Source of the DNA: DATJLY01 sp035604615
GTDB lineage: Bacteria; Pseudomonadota; Alphaproteobacteria; ATCC43930; CGMCC-115725
Assembly: GCA_035604615.1 (NCBI GenBank)
Contig: DATNID010000035.1
Span: 26,274-90,273 of the forward strand
Length of the DNA stretch: 64,000 nucleotides
Direction of reading: 5' to 3'
Under the pieces are notes generated by a model that saw only the letters and a program-made list of their open reading frames with translations, had not been told where the DNA came from and searched no databases. How positions within the stretch are numbered: the stretch's first letter is position 1; the number at the start of each line of letters is the position of its first letter. The position numbers and the translations under genes are program-made. Below are positions 32,996 through 41,281 of this stretch, piece by piece.

Positions 32996-33703
32996 TCAGC
33001 CGGCGAGCAACCGGTCGATCCAGGCGAGGAACCCGCCCGCCGGAGCGGCATCCGGCAGGGGCGCCACAACACGCTCATCCTGCCGACGCGGCGGCAGGTA
33101 CTTGTTGGTGGGGGCGCAGCCGAGCTCGGGCATGAGGTCGTAGCCGCCGCGCGCGGCGACGAGAAGCGACACCTCGGACCCGGGATCGCCGAGATCGCCG
33201 AAATGGCGCGCCGAGGCGGGACAGGTCTTGACGCAGGCCGGCACGCGATCGGCCTCATCGAGCGCGTCGTTGTAGATGCGGTCGATGCAGAGCGTGCATT
33301 TCTTCATCACCCCGGCATCGCGGTCGAACTCGCGCGCGCCATAGGGGCAGGCCCAGGCGCACAGCTCGCAGCCGATGCATAACGATTCCTGGATCAACAC
33401 GATGCCGTCCTCGGCACGTTTGTAGCTGGCGCCGGTGGGGCACACGGTGACGCAGGGCGCGTTGGCGCAATGAAGGCACGAGCGCGGGAAATGGACGGTG
33501 CGCGCGCTTGCGCCCTCGCCGACCTCGTAGCTGTGGACGCGGTTGAGCCAGACGCCGTCGGGCTTGGCGCCATAGGGATCGAGATCGCTCAACGGCGCGT
33601 TCCATTCCTTGCAGATGACGGCGCAGGCGTGGCAGCCGACGCAGATGTCGAGATCGATGACAAGCCCGAGGCGCTTGTCGCCTGGTGGCGGCAGCGCGGT
33701 CAT
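32996..33703 (-). CDS. soeB: SoeB/DmsB-type four-cluster Fe-S subunit
   Basis: A 235-aa ferredoxin-like electron-transfer subunit. Four cysteine groups are visible: CVGCHACAVIC, CLHCANAPCVTVC, CIGCELCAWAC and CTLC with CVKTC, enough for four [4Fe-4S] clusters. The start at 33703 overlaps the catalytic-subunit stop (ATGA); the longer frame upstream is inside that gene. It links the molybdenum subunit to the membrane anchor. Confidence 0.88.
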   Translation of the reverse strand: MTALPPPGDKRLGLVIDLDICVGCHACAVICKEWNAPLSDLDPYGAKPDGVWLNRVHSYEVGEGASARTVHFPRSCLHCANAPCVTVCPTGASYKRAEDGIVLIQESLCIGCELCAWACPYGAREFDRDAGVMKKCTLCIDRIYNDALDEADRVPACVKTCPASARHFGDLGDPGSEVSLLVAARGGYDLMPELGCAPTNKYLPPRRQDERVVAPLPDAAPAGGFLAWIDRLLAG

Positions 33704-36582
33704 CGCCGCGTCCTCGCGAGGCCGAAGCGCAGCACCGCCGGGCGTTCCGGCAGGCTCGCCGGCACGGCTTGCGGCGGGAAGCGCGGCTCGGTCACAGCGG
33801 AGGGCGCGACCTTGGCGATGCGGACGCGCAGGTCGTACCACGCCGCCTGTCCGGTGACGGGATCGGTGTTGGCGTAGCGAAGTCCATCCTCTCGCGCCGG
33901 CAGCAGCGTGGAAATGAGATGGTTGAGCAAAACGCCGCGCTCGCTTTCCGGCGCGCCGGGCGCGAGGTTCCACGCGCCGGGCCGCTTGGCGATCGCGTTC
34001 CAGGTCCACACCGTGTCGCGGTTGACCCCATCCATGAGCTTCGCCTGCGCGGTGATACGGCCGTGATGGCTCACGAGCTCGATCCAATCGTCGTCCTCGA
34101 TGCCGAGCGAGACTGCGAGGTCGCGGTGCAGATGGATGCGGTTTTCGCCGTGGATCTGCCGCAGCCAAGCGTTTTGCGAGCCCCAGCTGTGATACATCGC
34201 CATCGGCCGCTGCGTGATGGCGTGAAGCGGATATTCGGCCTCCGCGATCTGATCCTCCTCGAACGGCCGATACCAGATCGGCAGCGGATCGAAATAGCGG
34301 GCGATGCGGGCGCGCTGCGACGGCGGCGGTACGGTCTCGCCCTTGCCCTCGGCGGCGAGGCGGAAGCGCTGCATTGTCTCGCTGTAAAGCTGCGGCACGA
34401 TTGGGTCAGGCGCGTCGATGAAGCCCATGCCCGTCGCCCATTCGAGATAGTCGCGATTGACGTGCTTCATGTAGCGCGCCTGCGGCGGCACCTCGTGGCG
34501 CCACACGCAGCCATGCGCGATGTAGGCATCGAGCTGGCGCGCATTGGGCGCGCCCGTGCCGTGCCGGTCGCCACCGCTGCCGCGCCAACCTGCGAGCGAG
34601 CCGATGCCGGCCTTGCGCTCGTGGTTGACGATGTAGTCGCGATAGAGCCCGGGATAGCGCGGCGCGCCCCCGGCATGGACGAGGCCCGGCAGTTCGAGCC
34701 GCGCGCCCAGCTCGATCAGCACGTCCTGGAACGGCCGCACGTCGCGATGGGGTTCGACCACCGGCTGGCGGATCGAGTCCGCGGCGGCATCGGGATCGCT
34801 TATCGGCCGGTCGAGCAGCGAGATGCAGTCCCAGCGCTCGAGATAGGTCGTGTCCGGCAGCACCAGGTCGGCATACGCCACCATTTCCGAGTAGTAGGCG
34901 TCGGAATAGATGACGTGCGGGATGCGCAGCCGGCCCGTCTCGGGATCGCGCGCGGCGAGCTTTGCCATGGTGCCGGCGCTGTCCATCGCCGAGTTCCAGC
35001 TCGCATTCGCCATGTAGAGGAAGAGCGTGTCGATCGGGTAGGGATCGCCGGCGAACGCGTTGTGGATCACCATGTGGAAGAGCCCGTGCGCGGCGAGCGG
35101 CGCTTCCCACGAGAATGCCTTGTCGATGCGCACCGGCGTGCCGTCTTCCTCGACCAGCAGATCCTCGGGGCCCGTCGGGAAGCCGAGCGGCGCGCCGTCG
35201 AGCGGCGAACGCGGCAAAGGCAGCCCCCGCGCCAGCTCGCCCATCTGTCCCGCCGGCCTGGGCGGCGGCGGGATCGGCTTGGGGTAGGGCGGGCGAAAGC
35301 GGAACCCGCCCGGCGCGTCGATGCTGCCCAATAACAGTTGCAGCAGGTGGATGGCGCGGCAGGTGTGGAACCCGTTGGAATGCGCCGAGATGCCGCGCAT
35401 CGCGTGCATGCTCACCGGACGCCCGACCATGCGCTCGTGGCGGCGTCCATAGGCGTCGGTCCAGGGCTGCTCGACCGCGATGTCGTGCTCGAACGCGGCG
35501 TGCGCCAGCTCGGCGGCGATGCGCTTGATGGTGGCGGCGTCGAGGCCGGTCTCGGCCGCGACCGACGCGGGGGCGTATTTCGGATCGAGATAGCGTTCGG
35601 CGACGAGGCGGAAGGAAGGTATTGCGCGGCGGCCATCGGCAAGCGTCGCATGCTCCCTGAGGTCAGGCTGCGCTTCGGGATCGGCTGCGGGGACCACGCG
35701 CCCGGTGACGCGGTCGCGCACCAGCGGCCTGCCGCGCGCGTCGCGGGCGAAGAGACCGTGATCGGCCGCGCCGGGATCGTCGATGACGAGCCACGGCGCG
35801 TTGGTGAAATGCGCCAGCGAGGCGGCATCGACGCGGCCCGCGCGCAGCAGCTCGTGGACGAGCGCCAGCACGAAGAGGCCATCGGTGCCGGGGCGGATCG
35901 CGAGCCATTCGTCGGCGATCGCGGAATAGCCGGTGCGCACCGGGTTGACCGAGACGATCTTGGCGCCGCGCGCGCGCAGCTTGCCGAGCCCGATCTTGAT
36001 GGGATTGGAATCGTGATCCTCGGCGACGCCGAACAGCAGGAAATAGCGCGTCATCTCCCAATCCGGCGCGCCGAATTCCCAGAACGAGCCGCCGATCGTG
36101 TAGAACCCGGCCGCCGCCATGTTGACCGAGCAGAAGCCGCCATGGGCGGCATAATTCGGCGTGCCGAACTGGCTCGCCCACCACGACGTCAGCGACTGCG
36201 ACTGATCGCGGCCGGTGAAGAAGGCGAGCTTGCGCGGGTCGTCGCGCCGGATCGCGCCCAGCCATTCGGTCGCTGTTTCGAGCGCCTCGTCCCAGTCGAT
36301 CTCGCGGAACTCGCCGCTGCCGCGCGGGCCCACCCGGCGCAGCGGCCGCGTCAGGCGCGCGGGCGAGTAGTGCTGCATGATGCCGGCCGCGCCCTTGGCG
36401 CACAGCACGCCGCGATTGACCGGATGGTCGCGGTTGCCCTCGATGTAGCGGATGCCGCCGTCCTTCAGGTGCACCTTGATGCCGCAGCGGCAGGCGCACA
36501 TGTAGCAGGTCGTTTCTTTGACTTCGTCGCCGATCGGTCGGCTTGCGGGAAGGGGCGGATCGGGAGTGCGGCGCGGCCTCAT
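33700..36582 (-). CDS. soeA: SoeA-like molybdopterin oxidoreductase (probable sulfite dehydrogenase)
   Basis: A 960-aa DMSO-reductase-family catalytic subunit. The [4Fe-4S] site is CYMCACRCG with a fourth cysteine in GVLCAKG about 30 residues on. Middle blocks FTGRDQSQS, GGFCSVNMAAAG and the C-terminal molybdopterin-binding domain (HSWGSQNAWLRQIHGENRI) follow. There is no twin-arginine signal, which points to a cytoplasmic enzyme and favours the SoeABC sulfite dehydrogenase group over DmsABC; the CYMCACRCG and NRGVLCAKGAAGIMQ wording also fits. The gene starts inside the bpt stop and ends inside the soeB start. Substrate is inferred only. Confidence 0.75.
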   Translation of the reverse strand: MRPRRTPDPPLPASRPIGDEVKETTCYMCACRCGIKVHLKDGGIRYIEGNRDHPVNRGVLCAKGAAGIMQHYSPARLTRPLRRVGPRGSGEFREIDWDEALETATEWLGAIRRDDPRKLAFFTGRDQSQSLTSWWASQFGTPNYAAHGGFCSVNMAAAGFYTIGGSFWEFGAPDWEMTRYFLLFGVAEDHDSNPIKIGLGKLRARGAKIVSVNPVRTGYSAIADEWLAIRPGTDGLFVLALVHELLRAGRVDAASLAHFTNAPWLVIDDPGAADHGLFARDARGRPLVRDRVTGRVVPAADPEAQPDLREHATLADGRRAIPSFRLVAERYLDPKYAPASVAAETGLDAATIKRIAAELAHAAFEHDIAVEQPWTDAYGRRHERMVGRPVSMHAMRGISAHSNGFHTCRAIHLLQLLLGSIDAPGGFRFRPPYPKPIPPPPRPAGQMGELARGLPLPRSPLDGAPLGFPTGPEDLLVEEDGTPVRIDKAFSWEAPLAAHGLFHMVIHNAFAGDPYPIDTLFLYMANASWNSAMDSAGTMAKLAARDPETGRLRIPHVIYSDAYYSEMVAYADLVLPDTTYLERWDCISLLDRPISDPDAAADSIRQPVVEPHRDVRPFQDVLIELGARLELPGLVHAGGAPRYPGLYRDYIVNHERKAGIGSLAGWRGSGGDRHGTGAPNARQLDAYIAHGCVWRHEVPPQARYMKHVNRDYLEWATGMGFIDAPDPIVPQLYSETMQRFRLAAEGKGETVPPPSQRARIARYFDPLPIWYRPFEEDQIAEAEYPLHAITQRPMAMYHSWGSQNAWLRQIHGENRIHLHRDLAVSLGIEDDDWIELVSHHGRITAQAKLMDGVNRDTVWTWNAIAKRPGAWNLAPGAPESERGVLLNHLISTLLPAREDGLRYANTDPVTGQAAWYDLRVRIAKVAPSAVTEPRFPPQAVPASLPERPAVLRFGLARTRR

Positions 36583-37361
36583 CCGATCATCCGGCGCCAG
36601 CCCTCCGGCCCAAGCGACTCGAGCGGGCGGAATCGCGCCTTGTATGCCATCTTCGGGCTCTCGCGGATGAGATAGCCGAGATAGACGTAAGGCAGGCGCC
36701 TCAGCTTCGCCTCGTCGATCAGCGCCAGCACCAGAAGATTGCCGAGGCTGCGATTGCCGTCGTCGGGATCGTAAAAGCTATAGACCGCCGAGAGCCCGTC
36801 ATCGAGCATGTCGGTGAGGCATGCGCCCGCGAGCGTGCCGTCAGCGCCGCGCAACTCCACCAGCCGCGTCGTTACCGGGCTGTCCTCGATCATGGCGCGA
36901 TAATCGCCATAGGTCATCGCCGCCATGTCGCTGTCGGTGTGGCGCGAGCGCTGGTAGCGCAGGAAGAGGCGGAACTGCTCCACCGTCACGACCGGCTGCA
37001 CCACGCGCACCCTCAGGTCGCGATTGAGGTTGCGGATGCGCTTCAGCGAGCGGGTGAAGGCGAACTCGGCCACCGGGATGCGCACCGGCAGGCAGGCCGA
37101 GCATCCGGCGCAGGCCGGGCGATAGGCGAGATTATGGCTGCGGCGGAAGCCGGCCCGCGACAGCGCGTTGTAGAATTCCGGGGCGGCGCGTCCGGACAGC
37201 TCGGTGACGAGCTTGCGCTCGATCCGCCCGCTTATGTAGGGGCAGGGGAGGGCGGCGGTGCGATAGAATTGCTGCGGCGGCAGTACGAGCGTCCGCTCCC
37301 GCACCGCGTCGCGGGCGGCGGGTGCGATCGTCGGATTCGCCGTGCCATTGCCCTCCGGCAT
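36579..37361 (-). CDS. bpt: Aspartate/glutamate leucyltransferase
   Basis: Bpt, 260 aa, transfers leucine from leucyl-tRNA to N-terminal Asp/Glu, marking proteins for ClpSAP degradation. The N-terminal ATE half has PCPYISGRIERKLVTEL and the cysteine cluster YRPACAGCSACLPVRIPV; the C-terminal half has YSFYDPDD, YVYLGYLI and MAYKARFRPLE. The length separates it from longer eukaryotic Ate1 enzymes. Its stop overlaps the molybdoenzyme start by four bases, so the two are probably co-transcribed, a pairing without an obvious functional reason. Confidence 0.93.
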   Translation of the reverse strand: MPEGNGTANPTIAPAARDAVRERTLVLPPQQFYRTAALPCPYISGRIERKLVTELSGRAAPEFYNALSRAGFRRSHNLAYRPACAGCSACLPVRIPVAEFAFTRSLKRIRNLNRDLRVRVVQPVVTVEQFRLFLRYQRSRHTDSDMAAMTYGDYRAMIEDSPVTTRLVELRGADGTLAGACLTDMLDDGLSAVYSFYDPDDGNRSLGNLLVLALIDEAKLRRLPYVYLGYLIRESPKMAYKARFRPLESLGPEGWRRMIG

Positions 37362-37444
37362 GTCCCTCCTCGCTAGACTTCGTCGCTGGGTCGATTATGG
37401 ACGAGGCGGACGGGAAAGCGCCAGAGGGGAGAAGGCCCGTTGCC

Positions 37445-38407
37445 TCACTTGCCGGCGAGATCGGACGGCAGTTCCTTGGCCTCGCGCAGCAGGACGATGC
37501 TGATGCGGCGATTCTCGGCCGAGGCGGGGTTGTCCGGGACGAACGGCTCGCGGTCGGCGAGCCCGGCGATGCGCGAGACCCGGCCGGCCGGCACGCCGTC
37601 GGCGATGAACTCGCGCCGGCTGGCATTGGCGCGGTCCGTGGACAGCTCCCAATTGCTGTACTTGCCGCCCATCGGATAGCTCGCCGAATCGGTGTGACCG
37701 GTGATCGCGATCTTGTTGGGCAGGCGCTGCACCGCCTGGGCCACCAGCGCCATGAGCTTCTTCGCCGGCTCGAGCATCTCGGCCGAGCCCAAGGGAAACA
37801 TCGGCTGGCGGTCCTGGTCGACGAGCTGGATGCGCAGCCCTTCGGGCGTGTTCTGGATGATCAGGTTGTCGGCCAGCTTGGCGAGCTCGGGCGTGTCCTT
37901 GATCGCCTCGCGCAGCGCGTTCTCGGCCGCCTGGAAGCGGCGCTGCTCGCGCTCGGCGAAGCGCTTCTCGAGGTCGGTGTCGTCGATCGGCTTGACGTCG
38001 GACTGGGAGCCGGCGTTCTGCTCCTGCTGCTTGGGGTCGGTGCCGGCAGTGCCGCCGTCATTGCCGTCGTCGCCCTCTTCGGGCTGGCGCAGCGCCATCC
38101 GCGCCATCTGCAGCGCCGGCTGCGACAGGGGGATCGACTGGCTGCCTGGGCTGCCGATGGTGAGGCCGCCGAGCACGCCGCCGGCGCCGCTCTGCGACTT
38201 GGAGCTGATGGTGGGCTCGAAATAATCGGCGATGCCGCGCTTCTGCACGTCGGTGGTGACGTTGAGCAGCCACAGCAGCAGGAAGAACGACATCATGGCA
38301 GTGACGAAGTCGGCATAGGCGACTTTCCATGCGCCGCCGTGATGGCCCGCGTGCGCGGTCGCCTTGACCTTCTTGATGATGACCGGGGCGGCGTTGTGCT
38401 TGGCCAT
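37445..38407 (-). CDS. motB: MotB, flagellar stator/peptidoglycan-binding protein
   Basis: A 320-aa stator subunit. A single N-terminal membrane helix with the proton-carrying aspartate is in VAYADFVTAMMSFFLLLWLLN. A long charged linker (about residues 60-180) leads to an OmpA-like peptidoglycan-binding domain: GHTDSASYP, LSTDRANASRREF and NRRISIVLL. Together with MotA, 3 bases upstream, it powers flagellar rotation. No other flagellar genes are in the window. Confidence 0.93.
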   Translation of the reverse strand: MAKHNAAPVIIKKVKATAHAGHHGGAWKVAYADFVTAMMSFFLLLWLLNVTTDVQKRGIADYFEPTISSKSQSGAGGVLGGLTIGSPGSQSIPLSQPALQMARMALRQPEEGDDGNDGGTAGTDPKQQEQNAGSQSDVKPIDDTDLEKRFAEREQRRFQAAENALREAIKDTPELAKLADNLIIQNTPEGLRIQLVDQDRQPMFPLGSAEMLEPAKKLMALVAQAVQRLPNKIAITGHTDSASYPMGGKYSNWELSTDRANASRREFIADGVPAGRVSRIAGLADREPFVPDNPASAENRRISIVLLREAKELPSDLAGK

Positions 38408-38410
38408 GGC

Positions 38411-39274
38411 TTACGCGGCCGCGGGCAGGTTCTCGACCGCTTCCTCGACCTCGTAGAAGGTCGGCCGCATGTCGGTATTGAGCGCCTTGCGCGCGAACTC
38501 CACCGCGACCGACGGCGCGTAGCCCTGCATGAAGGCGAGGATGCCCGATTTCATGCACAGGAAGTAGCGCTCCTCGGCCTCGCCGCGCGCCTTGATGGCG
38601 CAGGCGATGGGCGCGACGAAGCCGTAGGAGAGCAGCACGCCCAGGAACGTGCCGACCAGCGCGCCGCCGATCAAATGGCCCAGCACGGCGGGCGGCTCGG
38701 TGATCGAGCCCATGGTGTGAATGACGCCCAGCACGGCGGCGACGATGCCGAGCGCGGGCAGCGCGTCGGCGGTCGACTGCACCGCCGAGACCACCGCGTG
38801 ATGCTCGGCCGCGGCGATCTCGATGTCCTCGTCCATCAGCGTCTCCATCTCGTGATGGTTGTCGGTGCCGAGGGTGAGGAGGCGGAGATAGTCGCACAGG
38901 AAGACCATCGCGTGATGGTCGGCGTTGAAGCGGGGGAAGCGCTGGAACAGCGAGCTTTCGTCCGGCTTCTCGACATGCTGCTCGAGGGCGAGGGCCCCCT
39001 TGGTCTTGGCCAGCTTGAACACGGAATAAAGCAGGCTCAGCAGCTCGAGAAAGGCTTCCTTGTCGTATTTTTCGGCCTTGATCAGGCCGGGAACCGCCTT
39101 GGCGGTGGCGCTCAGGACCGGCTTGCGGTTCGAAATGATGAATCCGCCGATCGCGGCCCCGACGATGATGATCACCTCGAAGGGCTGGATCAGGACCTCG
39201 AAATGGCCGCCATTCGCGAGATATCCGCCGAAGACGCTCGCGAGGACGATCACCGATCCAATGATGACGAACAT
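38411..39274 (-). CDS. motA: MotA, flagellar stator proton channel subunit
   Basis: A 287-aa, four-helix stator protein. The start MFVIIGSVIVLASVFGGYL is typical. The cytoplasmic loop has the charged EKPDESSLFQRFPRF segment, and the second helix pair contains ALGIVAAVLGVIHTMG, GALVGTFLGVLLSYGFV. ATG 39274 was chosen because it gives the standard N terminus; ten extra residues to 39304 are charged and atypical. It follows the cystathionine lyase gene by 81 bases and may have its own promoter. Confidence 0.94.
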   Translation of the reverse strand: MFVIIGSVIVLASVFGGYLANGGHFEVLIQPFEVIIIVGAAIGGFIISNRKPVLSATAKAVPGLIKAEKYDKEAFLELLSLLYSVFKLAKTKGALALEQHVEKPDESSLFQRFPRFNADHHAMVFLCDYLRLLTLGTDNHHEMETLMDEDIEIAAAEHHAVVSAVQSTADALPALGIVAAVLGVIHTMGSITEPPAVLGHLIGGALVGTFLGVLLSYGFVAPIACAIKARGEAEERYFLCMKSGILAFMQGYAPSVAVEFARKALNTDMRPTFYEVEEAVENLPAAA

Positions 39275-39335
39275 GACACCGCGCGTTCTGCTTGTGCGGC
39301 GCAAGAGTGCTGGATTCGGGTTAATGTTCCCTTTC

Positions 39336-39354
39336 GCGGCGTGGTTAACGCCGC
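39336..39354. terminator. Stem-loop between cystathionine lyase and motA
   Basis: GCGGCG at 39336-39341 pairs with CGCCGC at 39349-39354 across a 7-base loop. It sits just after the lyase stop codon on the minus strand, with no uridine run, so it may be a weak terminator or processing site. The loop read on the minus strand is TTAACCA, which resembles a CtrA half site. Confidence 0.35.
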
Positions 39355-39355
39355 C

Positions 39356-40519
39356 TCAATCAAGTGCCTGATCGAGGTCCGCGATGAGATCGGCCGCATC
39401 CTCGATGCCGACCGACAGCCGCACCAGGCTGTCGCCGATCCCGAGCGCCGCGCGGCGCTCCGGCGGGAGCGAGGCGTGGGTCATGATTGCCGGATGCTCG
39501 ACCAGGCTCTCGACTCCGCCCAGGCTCTCGGCCAAGGCGAAAAGCTCGACCCGTTCGAGGAAGCGCTTGGCCTCCAGGAGCCCGCCTTCGAGCTCGACCG
39601 TGACCATGCCGCCGAAGCCGTTCATCTGGCGCTGCGCCAATTCGTGCTGCGGATGGCTCGGCAGGCCCGGGTAATGCACCCGCCGCACGCGCTTGTGGCG
39701 GGCGAGATGCGCGGCGACGGCGAGCGCGTTGGCGCAATGCTGCTCCATGCGCAGCGCCAAGGTCTTCAATCCCCGGAGCGCGAGGAAGCTGTCGAACGGC
39801 CCGGCAATCGCACCGACCGCGTTCTGCAGGAAGGCGAGCCGGTCGGCCAGGTCCTGGTTCTCGCCGACCACAACCACGCCGCCCACCATGTCGGAATGGC
39901 CGTTGAGATATTTTGTCGCAGAGTGCAGCACCAAGTCGAACCCGAGCTCCAGCGGCCGCTGCACCCAAGGGCTGGCGAAGGTGTTGTCGGCGACGGCGAG
40001 GATGCCATGCGCCCGCGCCACCTCCGCCACCATCGCCAGGTCGATCAGGTGCAGGAGCGGGTTGGACGGCGTCTCGAGCCAGATCATCCTGGTGTCGGGC
40101 CGGATCGCCGCCTCGAGCGCGGAGCGGTCGCGCAGATCGGCATAGCTGGTATCGAGCGCGGCGGAGCGGGCGCGCACGCGGGTGAAGAGGCGGTAGGTGC
40201 CGCCATAGAGGTCCTCGGACGCGACGACGTGGCTGCCGCTCTCGAGCAGGTCCAGCACCGTCGCCTCGGCGGCGAGCCCCGATGCGAAGGCGAAACCCGT
40301 GGTCCCGCTCTCGAGATCGGCGATGCAGCGCTCATAGGCCATGCGCGTGGGATTCTGGGTGCGCGCGTATTCGTAGCCCTTGTGGACCCCGGGACTCGAC
40401 TGCACGAAGGTCGAGGTGGCGTAGATCGGCATCATGATAGCGCCGGTGGTGGGATCGGGCGCCTGGCCGGCATGGATGCCGCGCGTCGCCAGGCCGCGCC
40501 GGTTGCTCCGCTTCGCCAT
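39356..40519 (-). CDS. Cystathionine gamma-lyase/synthase-family PLP enzyme
   Basis: A 387-aa Cys/Met-metabolism PLP enzyme. The lysine that binds PLP is in HSATKYLNGHSD, and family blocks YARTQNPTR, FASGLAAEATVLDLL, WLETPSNPLLHLID and VADNTFASPWVQRPLE are present. The gene lies in the same run as a cystathionine beta-synthase, making cystathionine gamma-lyase the likely role, but gamma-synthase or homocysteine-type activities cannot be excluded by sequence. It starts 4 bases after the dienelactone hydrolase stop. Confidence 0.93.
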   Translation of the reverse strand: MAKRSNRRGLATRGIHAGQAPDPTTGAIMMPIYATSTFVQSSPGVHKGYEYARTQNPTRMAYERCIADLESGTTGFAFASGLAAEATVLDLLESGSHVVASEDLYGGTYRLFTRVRARSAALDTSYADLRDRSALEAAIRPDTRMIWLETPSNPLLHLIDLAMVAEVARAHGILAVADNTFASPWVQRPLELGFDLVLHSATKYLNGHSDMVGGVVVVGENQDLADRLAFLQNAVGAIAGPFDSFLALRGLKTLALRMEQHCANALAVAAHLARHKRVRRVHYPGLPSHPQHELAQRQMNGFGGMVTVELEGGLLEAKRFLERVELFALAESLGGVESLVEHPAIMTHASLPPERRAALGIGDSLVRLSVGIEDAADLIADLDQALD

Positions 40520-40523
40520 CGCG

Positions 40524-41201
40524 CTAGGTCAGGCAGGCCTCGAGGAACGCGCTCAGCACCGGCCGCGAGCGCTTGGTGGCGAGCGCATTGGCGGGATCGG
40601 GCGTGTGCATGAAGCCGTGCTGCGCCTCGGGATGGCGCTGCACCAGCGTGTAGGCGGAGCGGCGCTCGAGCGCGGTCTGGAGCCGCTCGTAGGTCTCGGC
40701 GTTGGTGACGTGGTCGTGGCCGGGGACGACCAACTGCACCGGGCATTGGATCTCGCCCGCGCGCAGCACCGCATCCTCGTCCTGGTTGGCGCGGCGCGGC
40801 ATCTCGATCGTCGGATAGACCGCGGCGCAGGCGCCGATCCGCGTCTCCTTCGCCGCCAGCATCAGGCAATAGCGCCCGCCGAGGCAGAAGCCGATGGTGC
40901 CGATCTGGTCGAGGCGCAGCTCGCCCATCAGGAAGTCGATGCAGATCGCCATCGAGTCGAGCGACGGCCCGTCGCGCAGCTCCTTGGCGAGGTTGAGCGC
41001 GGCGTCGCGGCCCTCGGGCAAGGTCTCGTCGGGATAGGGGTCCCAGACGAAGGTCGTCAGGCCGCGCTCGGCGAGCGAGGCCGCGTAATCCTGCACGAAG
41101 CGATTGACGCCGTAGATCATGGGCAACAGCAGCACCCCGGCATGCGGGTGCTTGGCCTTGGCCAGGAAGCCCGATGCGCCGTCGAGTGTGATCGTGCTCA
41201 T
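40524..41201 (-). CDS. Dienelactone hydrolase family protein
   Basis: A 225-aa alpha/beta hydrolase. The nucleophile motif GFCLGGRYCL has cysteine instead of serine, as in dienelactone hydrolases, with the acid in VVPGHDHVT and the histidine in HPEAQHGFMH. The ATG at 41201 starts the typical N terminus; the frame open to 41285 adds a proline-rich leader unlike the family. It lies between the two transsulfuration genes, which suggests shared expression but not a known shared reaction. Confidence 0.9.
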   Translation of the reverse strand: MSTITLDGASGFLAKAKHPHAGVLLLPMIYGVNRFVQDYAASLAERGLTTFVWDPYPDETLPEGRDAALNLAKELRDGPSLDSMAICIDFLMGELRLDQIGTIGFCLGGRYCLMLAAKETRIGACAAVYPTIEMPRRANQDEDAVLRAGEIQCPVQLVVPGHDHVTNAETYERLQTALERRSAYTLVQRHPEAQHGFMHTPDPANALATKRSRPVLSAFLEACLT

Positions 41202-41281
41202 GTCTGGCCCTCCGATCGGATGACGCGTCGCGCGCGAAGGGTAAAGGAGAAGCGCCGCGAATGCCAGCCGAAGCGGCGCGC

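Noticed and set aside
39321..39348. CtrA binding site upstream of motA
   Set aside because: Two TTAA tetramers occur but 20 bases apart instead of the usual seven, so only a half site is present.
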